A DNA stretch of 14,361 nt from Pseudomonadota bacterium (GTDB taxonomy: Bacteria > Pseudomonadota > Gammaproteobacteria > Enterobacterales > Enterobacteriaceae), in contig JAEYFY010000127.1 of the NCBI GenBank assembly GCA_023454395.1, positions 1 to 14,361 on the forward strand. The letters run 5' to 3'. A program made the translations under genes and the position numbers. The notes under the pieces were generated by a model. The model did not search any database and was not told where the DNA came from. It saw only the letters and a program-made list of their open reading frames with translations. Positions 8,326 to 14,361 of this stretch are shown one piece after another (position 1 is the first letter of the stretch; each line of letters starts with the position of its first letter).

Positions 8326-8461
8326 TGCTAAAATTGATTTATTAGATTGAAAATAAAAAATAGTGTTGTTAAAGACAAAAACTCATCTCATGAAAAACAA
8401 AAAATAAACCAAATTATCACAAAATCTCACTGCTAAAGCGAATCAGCTATCAATTTTAGCA
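8326..8461. repeat. 13-bp inverted repeat pair flanking 110 bp
   Basis: TGCTAAAATTGAT at 8326-8338 is matched exactly by its reverse complement at 8449-8461. The 110 bp between them contain no gene I can support, and no target-site duplication is visible outside the arms. It may be a remnant of a small non-autonomous element, a paired regulator site, or chance in AT-rich DNA. Confidence 0.5.
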
Positions 8462-8703
8462 TATTCATATCGCGACTTTAAATCCCCTTGGCAACTTCTT
8501 TTTAACGTTAACATCATCTTAGAAAAGTAAGATTATAGATATAAATAACCTATCACTACTTTAAGTTAAAGAATAAAAATATACTCTTTTCAAGAAAAAA
8601 ATATCGCAGATTCATTGAATTAAGTTAAGAGATATTAATTTAATAATCGAAAATGATCTTACTGTGGAATAAAAGATAAATAAAAACAGAGGGGATATTA
8701 AGA

Positions 8704-9123
8704 TTACCGGCTCAAATCATTAATAACTTGAAGTGCTCGCTCGCAAGCAATGTTTTTCGTGGGTGATGTTGAACCATCAAACGCATTTTTAATAGTTGAA
8801 ATTTGTTCTTTTGCTGGTTGTGGTAGCGTCAAATTTCCATTAGAAAGGGCTTTTTCAACATCATTTAGCTTTTCAGCTAACTGCTGACAACTTCCATTAT
8901 TCTCTTTAGATTGATAAATGGCCATAAGCGTATCGCGTTTTGCTTCTACGGTAGAAACGGCTTCACGTACTGTTGATGATGAATTTTCAATCACTTCATA
9001 GCTTTCACTCCAAAACTCAGCAGTATTTTCTTTAATGACAGACACTATTAGAGTAGCAACAAGAATAGCCAGCATGATAGTCAGTGATAATATTCCTCCT
9101 GCAATAATAAGTATCTGTTTCAT
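8704..9123 (-). CDS. Membrane-anchored protein of unknown function
   Basis: I do not recognise this 139-aa protein. The N-terminus is one long hydrophobic segment (residues 4-30) with a single lysine before it. There is no lipobox or clear cleavage motif, so it is probably an anchor with the rest in the periplasm. Residues 31-139 are hydrophilic and helix-prone, with many Glu, Lys and Ser residues and possible coiled-coil character. Cys79 and Cys127 are the only cysteines and could form a disulfide in the periplasm. The ATG at 9123 is preferred to one at 9135 because GGAG lies 6 nt before it and overlaps the longer start. It stands alone: the nearest same-strand gene, sotB, is over 450 bp downstream, and no terminator is seen after it. 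Confidence 0.72.
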   Translation of the reverse strand: MKQILIIAGGILSLTIMLAILVATLIVSVIKENTAEFWSESYEVIENSSSTVREAVSTVEAKRDTLMAIYQSKENNGSCQQLAEKLNDVEKALSNGNLTLPQPAKEQISTIKNAFDGSTSPTKNIACERALQVINDLSR

Positions 9124-9129
9124 ATTAAA

Positions 9130-9133
9130 CTCC
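9130..9133 (-). promoter_or_regulatory. Ribosome binding site of the unknown membrane gene
   Basis: GGAG on the minus strand lies 6 nt before the ATG at 9123 and overlaps the alternative upstream ATG at 9135, favouring the shorter protein. Confidence 0.65.
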
Positions 9134-9171
9134 ACATATAAATCACATCTGTTTTAATATTTATTTTTTAA

Positions 9172-9200
9172 TATATATAGTTAAAATAAATCAGGTTCAA
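9172..9200 (-). promoter_or_regulatory. Candidate promoter of the unknown membrane gene
   Basis: On the minus strand TTGAAC (9195-9200) is followed after 17 bp by TATATA (9172-9177), about 50 bp before the start codon. The spacing is ideal, but AT-richness raises the chance rate. Confidence 0.45.
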
Positions 9201-9435
9201 TCTGGATTACGATTCTTTTTATTTTTTACATTTTATTACGGAGGTATACAGTTCTATTTATTCTTATTAATCGAAAAATAAGTATCTGGTTTTACTTATT
9301 TAGAATAAAAACTCGAGTTTATAAAGAGAAATAAATTGAATGTTAGTATGTAATTAATTGAATAAAATAAGTTTAAAAAGCTATTTTGTAATTACGTTAT
9401 TAAAAGTAAAGAACTTTAAATTTTTAATAACATCA

Positions 9436-9466
9436 TTGACCTTCCCCTAGGGGGAATCTTTAGAGT
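9436..9466 (+). promoter_or_regulatory. CueR-type copper-responsive promoter and operator
   Basis: TTGACC (9436-9441) and TAGAGT (9461-9466) are separated by 19 bp, the long spacer typical of promoters activated by MerR-family regulators. The spacer holds a near-palindrome: ACCTTCCCC (9439-9447), TAG, GGGGAATCT (9451-9459), with 7 of 9 arm positions paired. The left half matches the CueR site of E. coli copA, which also begins with an overlapping TTGACCTTCCCC. The gene downstream encodes a Met/His-rich periplasmic protein, which fits copper induction. No cueR gene is in this window. Confidence 0.82.
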
Positions 9467-9501
9467 GATAACAATTTCACGATAAATAAAAGGAAACTGT
9501 T

Positions 9502-9873
9502 ATGAAAAAGATTTTACCTACTGCTGTTATTTTAATGAGTGCTATCTCTTTTGGTGCGATGGCAAACAATACACATATGAACATGAATATGGATACATCT
9601 CATAACAGTTCGCCAATGCAAAAAGAACTCAATGATTCCATGAATAAAATGCATGCCGATATGGCAAAAGGGATGAACACTGATAATGCAGATGTCGCTT
9701 TTGCTGATGGTATGATTGCACACCATTTAGGTGCTATTGATATGGCTAAAATTGAGTTGAAATACGGTACTGATCCTGAAATGCGTAAACTAGCTCAAGC
9801 TATTATTGATGCACAAGGACCGGAAATAGAACAAATGCAAAAATGGTTAGAAAAAAATAAAGCTGATAAATAA
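9502..9873 (+). CDS. DUF305 periplasmic protein, probably copper-binding
   Basis: This 123-aa secreted protein has a typical Sec signal peptide (residues 1-21), cut after AMA. The mature N-terminus (22-58) is rich in Met and His, including HMNMNMD and MHADMAKGM, the kind of side chains that bind Cu(I). Residues 64-116 form a DUF305 domain, a ferritin-like helical family, with the signature FADGMIAHHLGAIDMA (67-82) and its adjacent His74-His75. Some DUF305 proteins, such as cyanobacterial CopM, bind copper in the periplasm; the role here is inferred from that and from the CueR-like promoter. AGGA lies 7 nt before the ATG. The gene is monocistronic, with its own promoter and terminator. It could instead bind another metal, but the operator points to copper or silver. 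Confidence 0.88.
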   Translation: MKKILPTAVILMSAISFGAMANNTHMNMNMDTSHNSSPMQKELNDSMNKMHADMAKGMNTDNADVAFADGMIAHHLGAIDMAKIELKYGTDPEMRKLAQAIIDAQGPEIEQMQKWLEKNKADK

Positions 9874-9904
9874 TAAATAGCAAAGAATAAATAATAAATT
9901 CATA

Positions 9905-9941
9905 AGGCTGTGATTTATTAGGCACAGCCTATTTTATTTTT
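9905..9941 (+). terminator. Terminator of the DUF305 gene
   Basis: AGGCTGTG (9905-9912) pairs with CACAGCCT (9923-9930) around a 10-nt loop and is followed by ATTTTATTTTT. It lies about 30 bp after the stop codon. Confidence 0.82.
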
Positions 9942-10022
9942 AATATTTACTTTCCACATATTTTATTAAAAATAAATCAAATAATTTTCTAATATTCATC
10001 TTATACATTATAATTTTAGGAT

Positions 10023-10031
10023 TGCTATAAT
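10023..10031 (+). promoter_or_regulatory. Candidate extended -10 promoter of the AraC-type gene
   Basis: TGCTATAAT is an extended -10 element with a perfect TATAAT core, about 30 bp before the start codon. No good -35 is seen, which extended -10 promoters tolerate. A second TATAAT at 10009-10014 is an alternative. Confidence 0.5.
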
Positions 10032-10061
10032 GTTAATCGCTTTATCCTGTATGGAGTCTAT

Positions 10062-10973
10062 ATGAATAAATTAGAAAATATGGCGTTATTAACTCAAAAA
10101 CTAGCTATCCAGATAGAAAAATGGACTCATGATACTAATCAAATTGAAACTCAAATTCCGGGGTTAATACTTACACACTGGACTTCTCCTACCCCCATTA
10201 CCAGCCATACTCACAAACCAGGAATATGTCTAATTGCCCAAGGTGAAAAGAGAGTAATTTTAGGAGAAGAAAGCTTTATTTATGATACCAACCATTTTTT
10301 AATTTCTTCACTAGAACTCCCAGTGATAGCAAATATTATGAAAGCTAGCAACGATAAACCATTTTTAGGGCTAATGATGGAATTAGATCTGCAAGAAATA
10401 TCGCAACTCATCGTTGATAGTGAATTAACATTTAACTCTGATTCAAACGATCTAAAAGGAATTGCTGTTGGCGAATTATCAGAACCTTTAGTCAATGCTT
10501 TTATTCGCTTACTCACTCTTCTTGATGAGCCGGATAGTATTAAAATACTTGCTCCTGGAATAAAGCGTGAAATTTTTTATCGTCTACTGATTACAGAGCA
10601 AGGTGAACGATTAAATCAAATCGTCACTGCGGATAGCCATAGTCATCAAATAGCTAAAGCGATTGATTGGTTAAAAAACAATTATATAAAGCCATTAAAT
10701 ATCAATAAATTAGCCTCATGCTCTGGAATGAGTAAATCTGCTTTTTATACTCATTTTAAAACAATGACATCAATGACTCCTCTTCAATTCCAAAAAAAAT
10801 TACGACTCAGTGAAGCCCGTCGATTGATGTTAACTGAAAATTTAGGTGCAATAACAACCACTTTCCGAGTTGGTTATGAAAGCCCTTCACAATTTAGTCG
10901 TGAATATAGCCGACTATTCGGTGCTCCACCAGCAACAGATATTAAAATGCTTAAAGAAACGGATCGTATTTAA
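10062..10973 (+). CDS. AraC-family regulator with AraC_N domain (YqhC-like)
   Basis: This cytoplasmic DNA-binding regulator of 303 aa has the N-terminal AraC_N cupin-like domain (about residues 20-175, including GICLIAQGEKRVILGEE) and two C-terminal helix-turn-helix motifs (about 195-295). The first helix-turn-helix is around LNINKLASCSGMSKSAFYTHFK; the second includes the family signature VGYESPSQFSREYSRLFG. The architecture and length are those of E. coli YqhC, which activates the aldehyde reductase gene yqhD when aldehydes are present. A GGAG site lies 5 nt before the ATG. The gene is followed after 225 bp, on the same strand, by an iron-type alcohol dehydrogenase, its most likely target. 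No terminator is seen between them, so some read-through is possible. The inducer is inferred, not visible. Confidence 0.9.
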   Translation: MNKLENMALLTQKLAIQIEKWTHDTNQIETQIPGLILTHWTSPTPITSHTHKPGICLIAQGEKRVILGEESFIYDTNHFLISSLELPVIANIMKASNDKPFLGLMMELDLQEISQLIVDSELTFNSDSNDLKGIAVGELSEPLVNAFIRLLTLLDEPDSIKILAPGIKREIFYRLLITEQGERLNQIVTADSHSHQIAKAIDWLKNNYIKPLNINKLASCSGMSKSAFYTHFKTMTSMTPLQFQKKLRLSEARRLMLTENLGAITTTFRVGYESPSQFSREYSRLFGAPPATDIKMLKETDRI

Positions 10974-11140
10974 TCGTTATAAACTCTCTTTTTTTCCCTT
11001 ACCTAATTTATATTATTCACAATCATCATTGTAGTTTTTGGAAAAATAGGCAAGAGACTAAGAAGATCAGACATTCTTTTCTAAATGCGAAAGCGATAGT
11101 ATTTTCTACAACAATTAACCTGTTCCTATCTAATTTAAAG

Positions 11141-11163
11141 TTAAAAGCACAATACACTTTTAA
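11141..11163. repeat. Inverted repeat upstream of the dehydrogenase gene
   Basis: TTAAAAG (11141-11147) and CTTTTAA (11157-11163) form 7-bp arms around 9 bp, 35 bp before the start codon. It may be an operator for the neighbouring AraC-type regulator or a weak hairpin in the leader; the match is short. Confidence 0.35.
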
Positions 11164-11198
11164 TCAGATAGCCTTTAATCTGGCAATAGGATATCAAA

Positions 11199-12368
11199 AT
11201 GCAACTCGATTTCTCTTACTATAATCCAACCACCATTCATTTTGGTAAAAATTCTCTTGGTAAATTAAATGATGAATTATCACATTATGGCGAGACTGTT
11301 ATGCTGATGTATGGCCGTAATGCGATTAAGTCAAATGGGCTCTATGATGAGGTTATAGCCATCCTCCGCCATGCGGGTAAAAACATTGTTGAGTTATCAG
11401 GCGTTATGCCAAACCCAACTTATAAAAAAATGATGGAAGGTGCTAAGTTAGTTCGCGAACACAATGTCAGTTTAATATTAGCGGTTGGTGGTGGCTCTGT
11501 TATTGATTGTGCGAAAGGTATTTCCATTTCAGCTTATTGTGAAAATGAAGATCCTTTTCAAAAATACTGGGTTGAATATCAAGATGTGACAAATAAAATT
11601 ATTCCTGTCGCATCAATTCTTACCATGGTAGGCACAGGCTCTGAAATGAATGGGGGTTCAGTCATTACCCATGAAGAGACTAAATATAAAATTGGACGTT
11701 TATTTCCTGCCAATGTATTTCCAAAGTTTTCAATCTTAAATCCAGAATATACGTTTACAGTTTCTCAATATCAGATGGTAAGTGGTGTATATGACACAAT
11801 GTCGCACCTAATGGAACAATACTTTTCTGATCAAGGTGCAAATACAACCGATTATTTAATTGAAAGTTTATTAAAATCTTCTATTGATAACTTACGTATC
11901 GCACTGAAAAATCCAACGGATTACGAAGCAAGAAGTAATCTTATGTGGAATGCAACACTTGCATTAAATACCCTCACCGGCTTATCCAAAACGCAAGATT
12001 GGCAAGTTCATATGATTGAGCACCAATTAGGGGCTTATACAGATTGTGCACATGGGATGGGACTCGCTGCAATTTCTTTACCTTATTATCGTTTTATCTA
12101 TAAATTTGGTATTGAAAAATTTGTACGTTTTGCAACTCAGGTATGGGGAGTTTCCCCAGAAGGAAAAACGCAAGATCAAATTGCCCTTGAAGGTATTGAT
12201 GCACTAGAACGTTTCACAAAGGAATGTGGCATTGTTACATCATTAGAAGCCTTAGGTGCAACAAGAGAGATGCTTCCAGAAATTGCACAATCAACCACAA
12301 TTATTGGCAAAGGCTATAAAAAACTAACGACTAAAGATGTACTAGATATTTTAGAAGCGTGTTTTTAA
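11199..12368 (+). CDS. Iron-containing alcohol dehydrogenase (YqhD/BdhA-like)
   Basis: This cytoplasmic NAD(P)H-dependent alcohol dehydrogenase probably reduces aldehydes to alcohols for detoxification or fermentation. The 389-aa product has the length of E. coli YqhD (387 aa). The nucleotide-binding motif is AVGGGSVIDCAKGI (95-108), followed by TMVGTGSEMN (142-151). Likely metal ligands by alignment with YqhD are Asp199, His203, His271 and His285, all in the expected spacing, so the active site looks complete. YqhD itself binds zinc and uses NADPH; clostridial BdhA-type enzymes are close relatives, and cofactor choice cannot be settled here. An AGGA site lies 7 nt before the ATG. The upstream AraC-type gene is the probable activator. 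A bidirectional terminator follows. Confidence 0.92.
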   Translation: MQLDFSYYNPTTIHFGKNSLGKLNDELSHYGETVMLMYGRNAIKSNGLYDEVIAILRHAGKNIVELSGVMPNPTYKKMMEGAKLVREHNVSLILAVGGGSVIDCAKGISISAYCENEDPFQKYWVEYQDVTNKIIPVASILTMVGTGSEMNGGSVITHEETKYKIGRLFPANVFPKFSILNPEYTFTVSQYQMVSGVYDTMSHLMEQYFSDQGANTTDYLIESLLKSSIDNLRIALKNPTDYEARSNLMWNATLALNTLTGLSKTQDWQVHMIEHQLGAYTDCAHGMGLAAISLPYYRFIYKFGIEKFVRFATQVWGVSPEGKTQDQIALEGIDALERFTKECGIVTSLEALGATREMLPEIAQSTTIIGKGYKKLTTKDVLDILEACF

Positions 12369-12393
12369 TATTTGAATAATATTCAATAAACAA

Positions 12394-12424
12394 AAAAAAC
12401 GGACCTCAATGAGGTCCGTTTTTT
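12394..12424. terminator. Bidirectional terminator between the dehydrogenase and tRNA-Leu copy 1
   Basis: CGGACCTC (12400-12407) pairs with GAGGTCCG (12411-12418) around an AAT loop, with A residues on the left and T residues on the right that extend the stem or act as the U tract. It can end the rightward dehydrogenase transcript and the leftward tRNA transcript. Confidence 0.9.
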
Positions 12425-12427
12425 ATA

Positions 12428-12514
12428 TGGTGCCCAGGGCGGGACTTGAACCCGCACAGCCTTACAGCCGAGGGATTTTAAATCCCTTGTGTCTACCGAT
12501 TTCACCACCTGGGC
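12428..12514 (-). tRNA. leuZ: tRNA-Leu (anticodon TAA), copy 1
   Basis: The minus strand encodes an 87-nt tRNA, including an encoded CCA, with the long variable arm of a leucine tRNA. The acceptor stem GCCCAGG pairs with CCTGGGC; the anticodon loop TTTAAAA gives anticodon UAA, which reads UUA. It is identical to the second copy at 12685-12771 and is the last gene of the tRNA cluster. Confidence 0.97.
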
Positions 12515-12650
12515 TAAATTGTATTTATTTGTTGCACTTAGCACTTGTTTATCAAACAAATTAGATAACAAATAAATTTAAAAAATTCACTTCTAAAACA
12601 GCTAACTTTATTTTTTTCGTTTTCTCTCTCTAACTTGTTGCTAGAGGAAG

Positions 12651-12675
12651 AAAAACGGACCTAAGTTAAGGTCCG
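12651..12675 (-). terminator. Terminator after tRNA-Leu copy 2
   Basis: On the minus strand a 7-bp stem CGGACCT/AGGTCCG (12656-12662 with 12669-12675) has a 6-nt loop and is followed by TTTTT. Its stem matches that of the terminator after copy 1, while the loop differs. Confidence 0.8.
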
Positions 12676-12684
12676 CTATTTACA

Positions 12685-12771
12685 TGGTGCCCAGGGCGGG
12701 ACTTGAACCCGCACAGCCTTACAGCCGAGGGATTTTAAATCCCTTGTGTCTACCGATTTCACCACCTGGGC
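12685..12771 (-). tRNA. leuZ: tRNA-Leu (anticodon TAA), copy 2
   Basis: This 87-nt leucine tRNA has an encoded CCA and is identical over its full length to copy 1. It follows tRNA-Cys with only 5 nt between them, which is the E. coli leuZ position, so this is probably the ancestral copy and copy 1 the duplicate. Confidence 0.97.
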
Positions 12772-12776
12772 ATTAA

Positions 12777-12850
12777 TGGAGGCGCGTCCCGGAATCGAAC
12801 CGAGGTACACGGATTTGCAATCCGCTGCATGACCACTCTGCCAACGCGCC
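12777..12850 (-). tRNA. cysT: tRNA-Cys (anticodon GCA)
   Basis: The 74-nt minus-strand tRNA has acceptor stem GGCGCGT/ACGCGCC, anticodon loop TTGCAAA giving GCA, discriminator U and an encoded CCA. It is the middle gene of the Gly-Cys-Leu cluster. Confidence 0.98.
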
Positions 12851-12875
12851 TCAAATGCTCAATCTCATAAGAGAT

Positions 12876-12951
<76 letters not shown>

Positions 12952-13014
12952 ATTACCGAACTTGCTGATTTACTTATTTATTTCTGTAAACCGTTGTGCC
13001 TTTCGATGCGTTGC

Positions 13015-13042
13015 ATTCTACTGATTTCCTGAATCTAGTCAA
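13015..13042 (-). promoter_or_regulatory. Promoter of the tRNA operon
   Basis: On the minus strand TTGACT (13037-13042) and TAGAAT (13015-13020) are separated by 16 bp. Five of six bases match consensus in each box, giving a strong sigma-70 promoter suited to tRNA genes. It lies between the pgsA stop and tRNA-Gly. Confidence 0.8.
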
Positions 13043-13092
13043 CACTATATTTGCATCTTTTTGACTGTTCGGTGAATTTTCAGTCATTTCGA

Positions 13093-13641
13093 TCAACCTT
13101 CACGCAAATCTGACCACGCAGCGCTCAAATATTGAAACATTGACCAGAAAGTCAGCACTGTTGCGATATATAATAAAGCGAATCCAAACCACTCTGCTTC
13201 AACAGTAGGACGCCATAATAACACAACAAGTGATCCCATTTGTGCGGTCGTCTTCACTTTTCCTATCCAAGAAACTGCAACACTGTTACGTTTCCCTAAT
13301 TCAGCCATCCATTCTCTTAGTGAAGAGATAATAATTTCACGAGCAATCATTGTTGCTGCCGGTAAGGTTATCCACCACTCATGATAGTACTCAGTAATTA
13401 AAACAAGTGCTGTTGCAACCATTACTTTATCCGCTACTGGGTCCAGAAAAGCGCCGAAGCGGGTAGTTTGTTTCCATCTACGTGCTAAAAAGCCATCAAA
13501 CCAGTCTGTTGCAGCTGCTACCATAAAAATAATAGCGCAAACTAATGGGGCATCTTTGAATGGTAAATAAAATACCAAAACAAAGAATGGGATTAGAGCG
13601 ACACGAAATAGAGTTAGCCAAGTTGGGATATTTAGTTGCAT
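13093..13641 (-). CDS. pgsA: CDP-diacylglycerol--glycerol-3-phosphate 3-phosphatidyltransferase
   Basis: PgsA is an inner-membrane enzyme that makes phosphatidylglycerophosphate from CDP-diacylglycerol and glycerol 3-phosphate, the committed step to phosphatidylglycerol and cardiolipin. The 182-aa product equals E. coli PgsA in length and is nearly co-linear. The CDP-alcohol phosphotransferase signature is complete: Asp46, Asp49, Gly50, Ala53, Arg54, Gly63, Asp67 and Asp71 in the segment from [10 protein letters not shown] to DPVAD. The N-terminus ([13 protein letters not shown]) fits the family start at 13641, though the ribosome site is weak. The gene follows uvrC by 55 bp with no terminator between, so co-transcription is likely, as in E. 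coli. The tRNA cluster downstream has its own promoter. Confidence 0.98.
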   Translation of the reverse strand: MQLNIPTWLTLFRVALIPFFVLVFYLPFKDAPLVCAIIFMVAAATDWFDGFLARRWKQTTRFGAFLDPVADKVMVATALVLITEYYHEWWITLPAATMIAREIIISSLREWMAELGKRNSVAVSWIGKVKTTAQMGSLVVLLWRPTVEAEWFGFALLYIATVLTFWSMFQYLSAAWSDLREG

Positions 13642-13696
13642 AGCGTTCTACACGACCTAGAAAAGTGAGAGTTATTAATATGGTGCATCAATACAC

Positions 13697-14361
13697 TTAG
13701 TGTTTCAACGCATTAAAAATTTTTTCTGCTAATGCCGTCGAAATTGTGGGGACTTTCGCAATTTCTTCAACACTTGCATCTCGCAAAGCTTGTAGCCCTC
13801 CCATATATTTCAACAACATTTGACGACGTTTAGGTCCTACACCTTCAATAGACTCCAGCGAACTGGTATTTTTTACTTTTGCTCTACGTTGGCGGTGCCC
13901 TGTTATTGCATGACGATGAGATTCATCACGAATATGTTGGATCAAATGTAACGCAGGTGAATCAGAAGGTAACGCCATTCCTTCACCTTCAGGCACAAAA
14001 AACAAGGTTTCAAGCCCTGCTTTACGATCACTCCCTTTTGCGACACCAATTAATTTCGGGTGTGATTTATCCCAATCAACATTAAGAGAATCAAATACTT
14101 CTATTGCTTGTGCTAATTGCCCTTTACCACCATCAATAAAGATAACATCTGGAACTTTACTGTCTTCTAATGATTTACCATAACGTCGGGTTAGCACTTG
14201 ATTCATCGCCGCATAATCATCACCAGGAGTAATGCCACTGATATTATAGCGCCTATATTCAGATTTTAATGGGCCATTCATGTCAAATACTACACATGAA
14301 GCCACAGTTTGCTCTCCCATAGTGTGACTAATATCAAAACATTCCATTCGTTTTATCTCTT
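13697..14361 (-). CDS. uvrC: UvrABC excision nuclease subunit C, C-terminal part
   Basis: UvrC makes both incisions around a DNA lesion during nucleotide excision repair, after UvrA and UvrB have marked the site. Only the C-terminal 221 or so codons are in the window; the frame runs on past position 14361, so the internal ATG at 14347 is not the start. The part seen contains the RNase H-like endonuclease domain that makes the 5' cut, with [10 protein letters not shown] and IDGGKGQL carrying catalytic aspartates and IRDESHRHA a conserved histidine. It ends in a helix-hairpin-helix pair around [18 protein letters not shown] and the following repeat, which binds DNA. Sequence and order match E. 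coli uvrC-pgsA. Confidence 0.97.
   Translation of the reverse strand, partial: EIKRMECFDISHTMGEQTVASCVVFDMNGPLKSEYRRYNISGITPGDDYAAMNQVLTRRYGKSLEDSKVPDVIFIDGGKGQLAQAIEVFDSLNVDWDKSHPKLIGVAKGSDRKAGLETLFFVPEGEGMALPSDSPALHLIQHIRDESHRHAITGHRQRRAKVKNTSSLESIEGVGPKRRQMLLKYMGGLQALRDASVEEIAKVPTISTALAEKIFNALKH

Larger units (their letters stand above)
8241..8703. other. Non-coding stretch between sotB and the unknown membrane gene
   Basis: This 463-bp AT-rich stretch lies upstream of sotB and downstream of the next minus-strand gene. It holds the sotB promoter region, the 14-bp palindrome, the 13-bp inverted repeat and a weak hairpin at 8516-8533. No convincing open frame, tRNA or terminator with a T run was found. 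Confidence 0.7.
9124..9501. other. Divergent intergenic region upstream of the DUF305 gene
   Basis: This 378-bp stretch separates two divergent genes. It contains the minus-strand promoter near 9172-9200 and the CueR-like promoter at 9436-9466. Between them (about 9205-9430) I see only AT-rich sequence with no supportable gene or structured RNA. Confidence 0.65.

Noticed and set aside
8443..8514. A 23-codon minus-strand frame in the sotB upstream region
   Set aside because: It has no good ribosome site, no recognisable family features, and is within chance expectation.
9468..9481. GATAACAATTTCAC, identical to part of the E. coli lac operator region
   Set aside because: Only one operator half is present, there is no left half or LacI-type gene, and the flanks differ; probably coincidence rather than a vector or lac remnant.
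12383..12571. A 62-codon minus-strand open frame
   Set aside because: It runs straight through the tRNA-Leu gene and its terminator, so it is an accident of the tRNA sequence.

Overview
The window looks like chromosome of an AT-rich enterobacterium. Proteus or a close Morganellaceae relative is my best guess, because the proteins match E. coli families over their full length while the DNA is clearly AT-richer. The genus is an inference from composition and gene content; no database search was run.

Layout. Two blocks with E. coli-like gene order frame the window. On the left, nhaB and dsbB run rightward, each closed by a strong hairpin terminator. On the right, the minus strand carries uvrC (5' end cut off by the window edge), pgsA and a tRNA cluster Gly-Cys-Leu-Leu, matching E. 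coli uvrC-pgsA-glyW-cysT-leuZ but with the leucine tRNA duplicated. The roughly 10 kb between them is accessory. In order it holds: a minus-strand pair (EmrE-type drug exporter, DUF333 lipoprotein); a plus-strand two-gene operon of DUF262 proteins; a minus-strand SotB-type exporter; a minus-strand membrane-anchored protein of unknown function; a plus-strand DUF305 periplasmic protein behind a CueR-like promoter; and a plus-strand AraC-type regulator followed by an iron-type alcohol dehydrogenase.

How the genes work together. The DUF262 pair is the best candidate for an unusual system. Both proteins carry the GmrS-like N-terminal motifs (YQR..W and DGQQR), but only the second also carries a C-terminal DUF1524 HNH nuclease. 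They overlap by 4 bp and are probably translationally coupled. By analogy with GmrSD-type modification-dependent nucleases and SspE, this is a plausible anti-phage cassette made of one nuclease-free and one nuclease-bearing subunit. The DUF305 gene is preceded by a near-palindromic CueR-type operator set in a 19-bp promoter spacer, so it is probably a copper-induced periplasmic protein. The AraC regulator and dehydrogenase resemble the YqhC/YqhD aldehyde-response pair. emrE and the lipoprotein share a likely transcript whose upstream region contains a site with perfect CRP half-sites.

Gaps. The two longest non-coding stretches (8241-8703 and 9124-9501) hold promoter and operator candidates and a 13-bp inverted repeat, but no gene I can support. 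No CRISPR array, insertion sequence, integrase, rRNA or replication origin was seen.
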